Shown piece after piece: positions 6,402-7,602 of a stretch of 7,602 bases of DNA (the first letter of the stretch is position 1; every line of letters starts with the position of its first letter). Location of the stretch: contig JANZZB010000072.1 of assembly GCA_026419635.1 (NCBI GenBank), positions 1 through 7,602 of the forward strand. The letters are read 5' to 3'. The translations under genes were made by a program, and so were the position numbers. The stretch is from Clostridiales bacterium (GTDB taxonomy: Bacteria; Bacillota; Clostridia; Oscillospirales; Butyricicoccaceae). The notes under the pieces were generated by a model. That model was given only the letters and a program-made list of their open reading frames with translations, searched no databases and was not told the DNA's origin.

Positions 6402-6727
6402 CGGTACAAGAGTTGGCTATAAAAATGGAGTTTTCGGTTGCTGCAGGTGCAAAAGCTTTTAATAAAGAAGTATGCGGATGTTATATAGGAGACTTATTAA
6501 GCCGCGTTATCAGCCGTTCAAAACCGAGCGGCGCCTGGATCACGATTATGACAAATGTGAATGTTGCAGCCGTTGCGCTACTTTCCGATGTTGCATGTGT
6601 AATACTAGCCGAAGATGTTGAACCCGATCCTCCTCTTATAGAGCGCTGCGATATCGAAGGTATTCCACTTTTGCGTTCAAAACTAGACGCATATACCATT
6701 GCTTGCGGTTTAAAAGAAATAATTTAG
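6398..6727 (+). CDS. DRTGG-domain protein, second copy
   Basis: A 109-residue single-domain protein homologous to the one at 4260-4604. It shows the family pattern more clearly: GDLLSRVISRS near residue 31, WITIMTNVNVAAVALLSDVACVIL in the middle, and GIPLLRSKLDAYTIACGL at the C-terminus. The TTG start at 6398-6400 overlaps the hydS stop (TTGA), with GAAGG about 9 nt upstream, so translation is probably coupled to the hydrogenase. The two paralogues bracket the kinase-like and hydrogenase genes, which suggests they act with that pair, perhaps as a heterodimer or as alternative partners; this is inference. The biochemical function of stand-alone DRTGG proteins is not established. Confidence 0.8.
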   Translation: MTVQELAIKMEFSVAAGAKAFNKEVCGCYIGDLLSRVISRSKPSGAWITIMTNVNVAAVALLSDVACVILAEDVEPDPPLIERCDIEGIPLLRSKLDAYTIACGLKEII

Positions 6728-6752
6728 GATCATGAATGTAGGATTATGAATG
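6725..6752 (+). repeat. Tandem 14-bp duplication of ribosome binding site and start region
   Basis: TAGGATCATGAATG (6725-6738) is followed directly by TAGGATTATGAATG (6739-6752), with 13 of 14 bases identical. The first copy includes the stop codon of the preceding DRTGG gene; the second supplies AGGA and the first ATG of the PHP gene. ATGs in the first copy hit stops at once, so it is a decoy or spare initiation site. Confidence 0.8.
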
Positions 6753-7469
6753 ATGAAGCTCTATTATGATCTGCATATCCATTCTTGTCTTTCCTTATGT
6801 GCTGAGGATGATATGACACCTTCAAATATCGCTAACATGTCTGCAGTTGCCGGCTTATCCCTGATTGCTGTCAGCGATCACCAAAGCGCATTAAATTGTC
6901 CGGCAATTCTACCCGCCTGTAAACGGGCGGGCATTTTAGCGCTTCCCGGGATGGAACTATGTACCAGAGAAGAGGTACATGTGCTCTGTCTTTTTGAGGA
7001 ACTGGACGGTGCAATCAAATGTTCCGATTATGTAAGAAACCGTTTGATACAGCCAAAGAAAAAAGCTGCAATCCAGATTAGACAAACGATTATGGACTGT
7101 TTCGATAACCCGATCGGTGAAGAAACGGCATACCTTGGAGCAGCGGCCGATATTGGCATTTATGAGGTTAGTATGCTGATAAATTCTTTTGGAGGGGTGG
7201 CAATACCGGCACATATTGACCGCTCGTCATATTCGCTTCTCACAAACCTTGCTTTCTATGATCCCGAAATGAATTTTCATGCAATTGAAATTACAAAAGA
7301 CTGTGATAAAGAAAAATTGATTCTTGAACATCCGGAATTAGCTGGTATGCGTTTTATTCAGAATTCGGACGCTCATTCTCTTGAAGCGATTTCGGATCCG
7401 ATTCATTACATTGAAGTGGATGATGTTCAGCCGAGGTCAATTTTGCGTGCGATCACCGGCAAAAACTAA
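6750..7469 (+). CDS. PHP-domain metal-dependent phosphoesterase
   Basis: A 239-residue protein made of one PHP domain, a TIM-barrel-like metallophosphatase fold found in histidinol phosphatase, DNA polymerase III subunits and nucleoside 3',5'-bisphosphate phosphatases. A complete nine-ligand metal site is visible: His9 and His11 (DLHIHS), Asp43-His44 (SDH), Glu69 (GMELC), His77 (EVHVLC), His155 (PAHID), and Asp207 and His209 (SDAH). Catalytic activity is therefore expected; the substrate is unknown. ATG codons at 6750 and 6753 are both possible; AGGA at 6740-6743 is 6 or 9 nt away, and the second gives the more usual MKLYYDLHIHSC. It follows the DRTGG gene by 22 bp and closes the cassette before a new promoter. 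PHP genes in this position are common next to clostridial sensory and bifurcating hydrogenase genes, where their role is not established. Confidence 0.88.
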   Translation: MMKLYYDLHIHSCLSLCAEDDMTPSNIANMSAVAGLSLIAVSDHQSALNCPAILPACKRAGILALPGMELCTREEVHVLCLFEELDGAIKCSDYVRNRLIQPKKKAAIQIRQTIMDCFDNPIGEETAYLGAAADIGIYEVSMLINSFGGVAIPAHIDRSSYSLLTNLAFYDPEMNFHAIEITKDCDKEKLILEHPELAGMRFIQNSDAHSLEAISDPIHYIEVDDVQPRSILRAITGKN

Positions 7470-7529
7470 ATTGTCAGGAAAAGGCTGAAAAAGCTTTTGT
7501 AAAAAGGACTGGAATTTTATCGAATTATG

Positions 7530-7538
7530 TGGTATAAT
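7530..7538 (+). promoter_or_regulatory. Extended -10 promoter for the gene beyond the right edge
   Basis: TGGTATAAT is a perfect -10 (TATAAT, 7533-7538) with the TG extension. The -35 is poor (CTGGAA at 7509-7514, 3 of 6, 18-bp spacer), as is usual for extended -10 promoters. Transcription would begin near 7545. No plus-strand gene with a ribosome binding site starts before the window ends, so the target lies outside. Confidence 0.65.
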
Positions 7539-7549
7539 ACGCTTTGGGA

Positions 7550-7567
7550 TTGTTAACGATTTGACAA
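7550..7567. promoter_or_regulatory. Rex operator, near consensus
   Basis: TTGTTAACGATTTGACAA matches 13 of 14 defined positions of the Rex pattern TTGTTAA-N4-TTAACAA, and the flanking A and T extend the symmetry. It begins about 5 bp after the expected transcription start of the 7530 promoter, an ideal place for repression. Rex would be released when NADH is high, which fits a hydrogenase or NADH-reoxidation operon beginning beyond the window. Confidence 0.75.
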
Positions 7568-7602
7568 TCTACACCATGCCTAGGGGCTATTCGAGTCATA
7601 AG
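7568..7602 (+). other. Leader of the downstream operon, no gene start seen
   Basis: These last 35 bases after the Rex-like site contain an ATG at 7576 with an open frame to the edge, but no Shine-Dalgarno site precedes it. They are best read as the untranslated leader of the next gene. Confidence 0.45.

Noticed and set aside
7470..7510. Weak hairpin after the PHP gene as terminator (AAAAGGCT / AGCTTTT)
   Set aside because: The stem is short with a bulge and no T-run follows; read-through into the next operon cannot be excluded.
1..7602. CRISPR arrays, tRNA or rRNA genes, insertion sequences
   Set aside because: No regularly spaced repeats, cloverleaf-like segments, transposase motifs or long terminal inverted repeats were seen.

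Overview
The window looks like chromosomal DNA from a fermentative, anaerobic, low-to-mid-GC Firmicute, most likely a member of the Clostridia. The evidence is AT-rich intergenic DNA, strong Shine-Dalgarno sites, frequent TTG starts, a short ACT-type SerA, a PgcA-type phosphosugar mutase, and an [FeFe]-hydrogenase-like sensory cluster of the kind found in clostridia. Genus cannot be set from the sequence alone.

Left part, all on the minus strand (1-4049). In transcription order these are serC (phosphoserine aminotransferase) and serA (3-phosphoglycerate dehydrogenase), closed by a strong hairpin terminator at 1618-1650. After them come a LysR-family regulator with its own near-consensus promoter, and the N-terminal 127 residues of a phosphoglucomutase/phosphomannomutase (pgcA-like) cut by the left edge. 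The 337-bp gap between lysR and serA holds back-to-back -35 boxes that form a perfect inverted repeat, and a plus-strand hairpin with a T-run that ends no visible gene. Together they could mark a small RNA.

Right part, all on the plus strand (4260-7469). Five tightly packed genes run DRTGG-domain protein, GHKL (RsbW-like) ATPase, sensory-type [FeFe] hydrogenase with no PAS domain, second DRTGG-domain protein, PHP-domain phosphoesterase. Overlaps and very short gaps point to one operon. The hydrogenase keeps all four H-cluster cysteines but has alanine at the usual proton-relay cysteine, a feature of the sensory groups. From known clostridial gene orders, this cassette usually precedes an electron-bifurcating hydrogenase (hydC/nuoE, hydB, hydA), which would begin just beyond the right edge.

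Regulation. Two 18-bp sites match the Rex (NADH/NAD+-sensing repressor) operator pattern TTGTTAA-N4-TTAACAA. One is at 4208-4225 in the divergent serC/DRTGG promoter region. The other is at 7550-7567, immediately downstream of an extended -10 promoter that must serve the next gene. The most interesting reading is a redox- and H2-responsive signalling cassette: HydS as sensor, the GHKL protein as possible kinase or anti-sigma partner, and DRTGG and PHP proteins as accessory or output parts. Rex would control its two ends, and possibly serine synthesis too.
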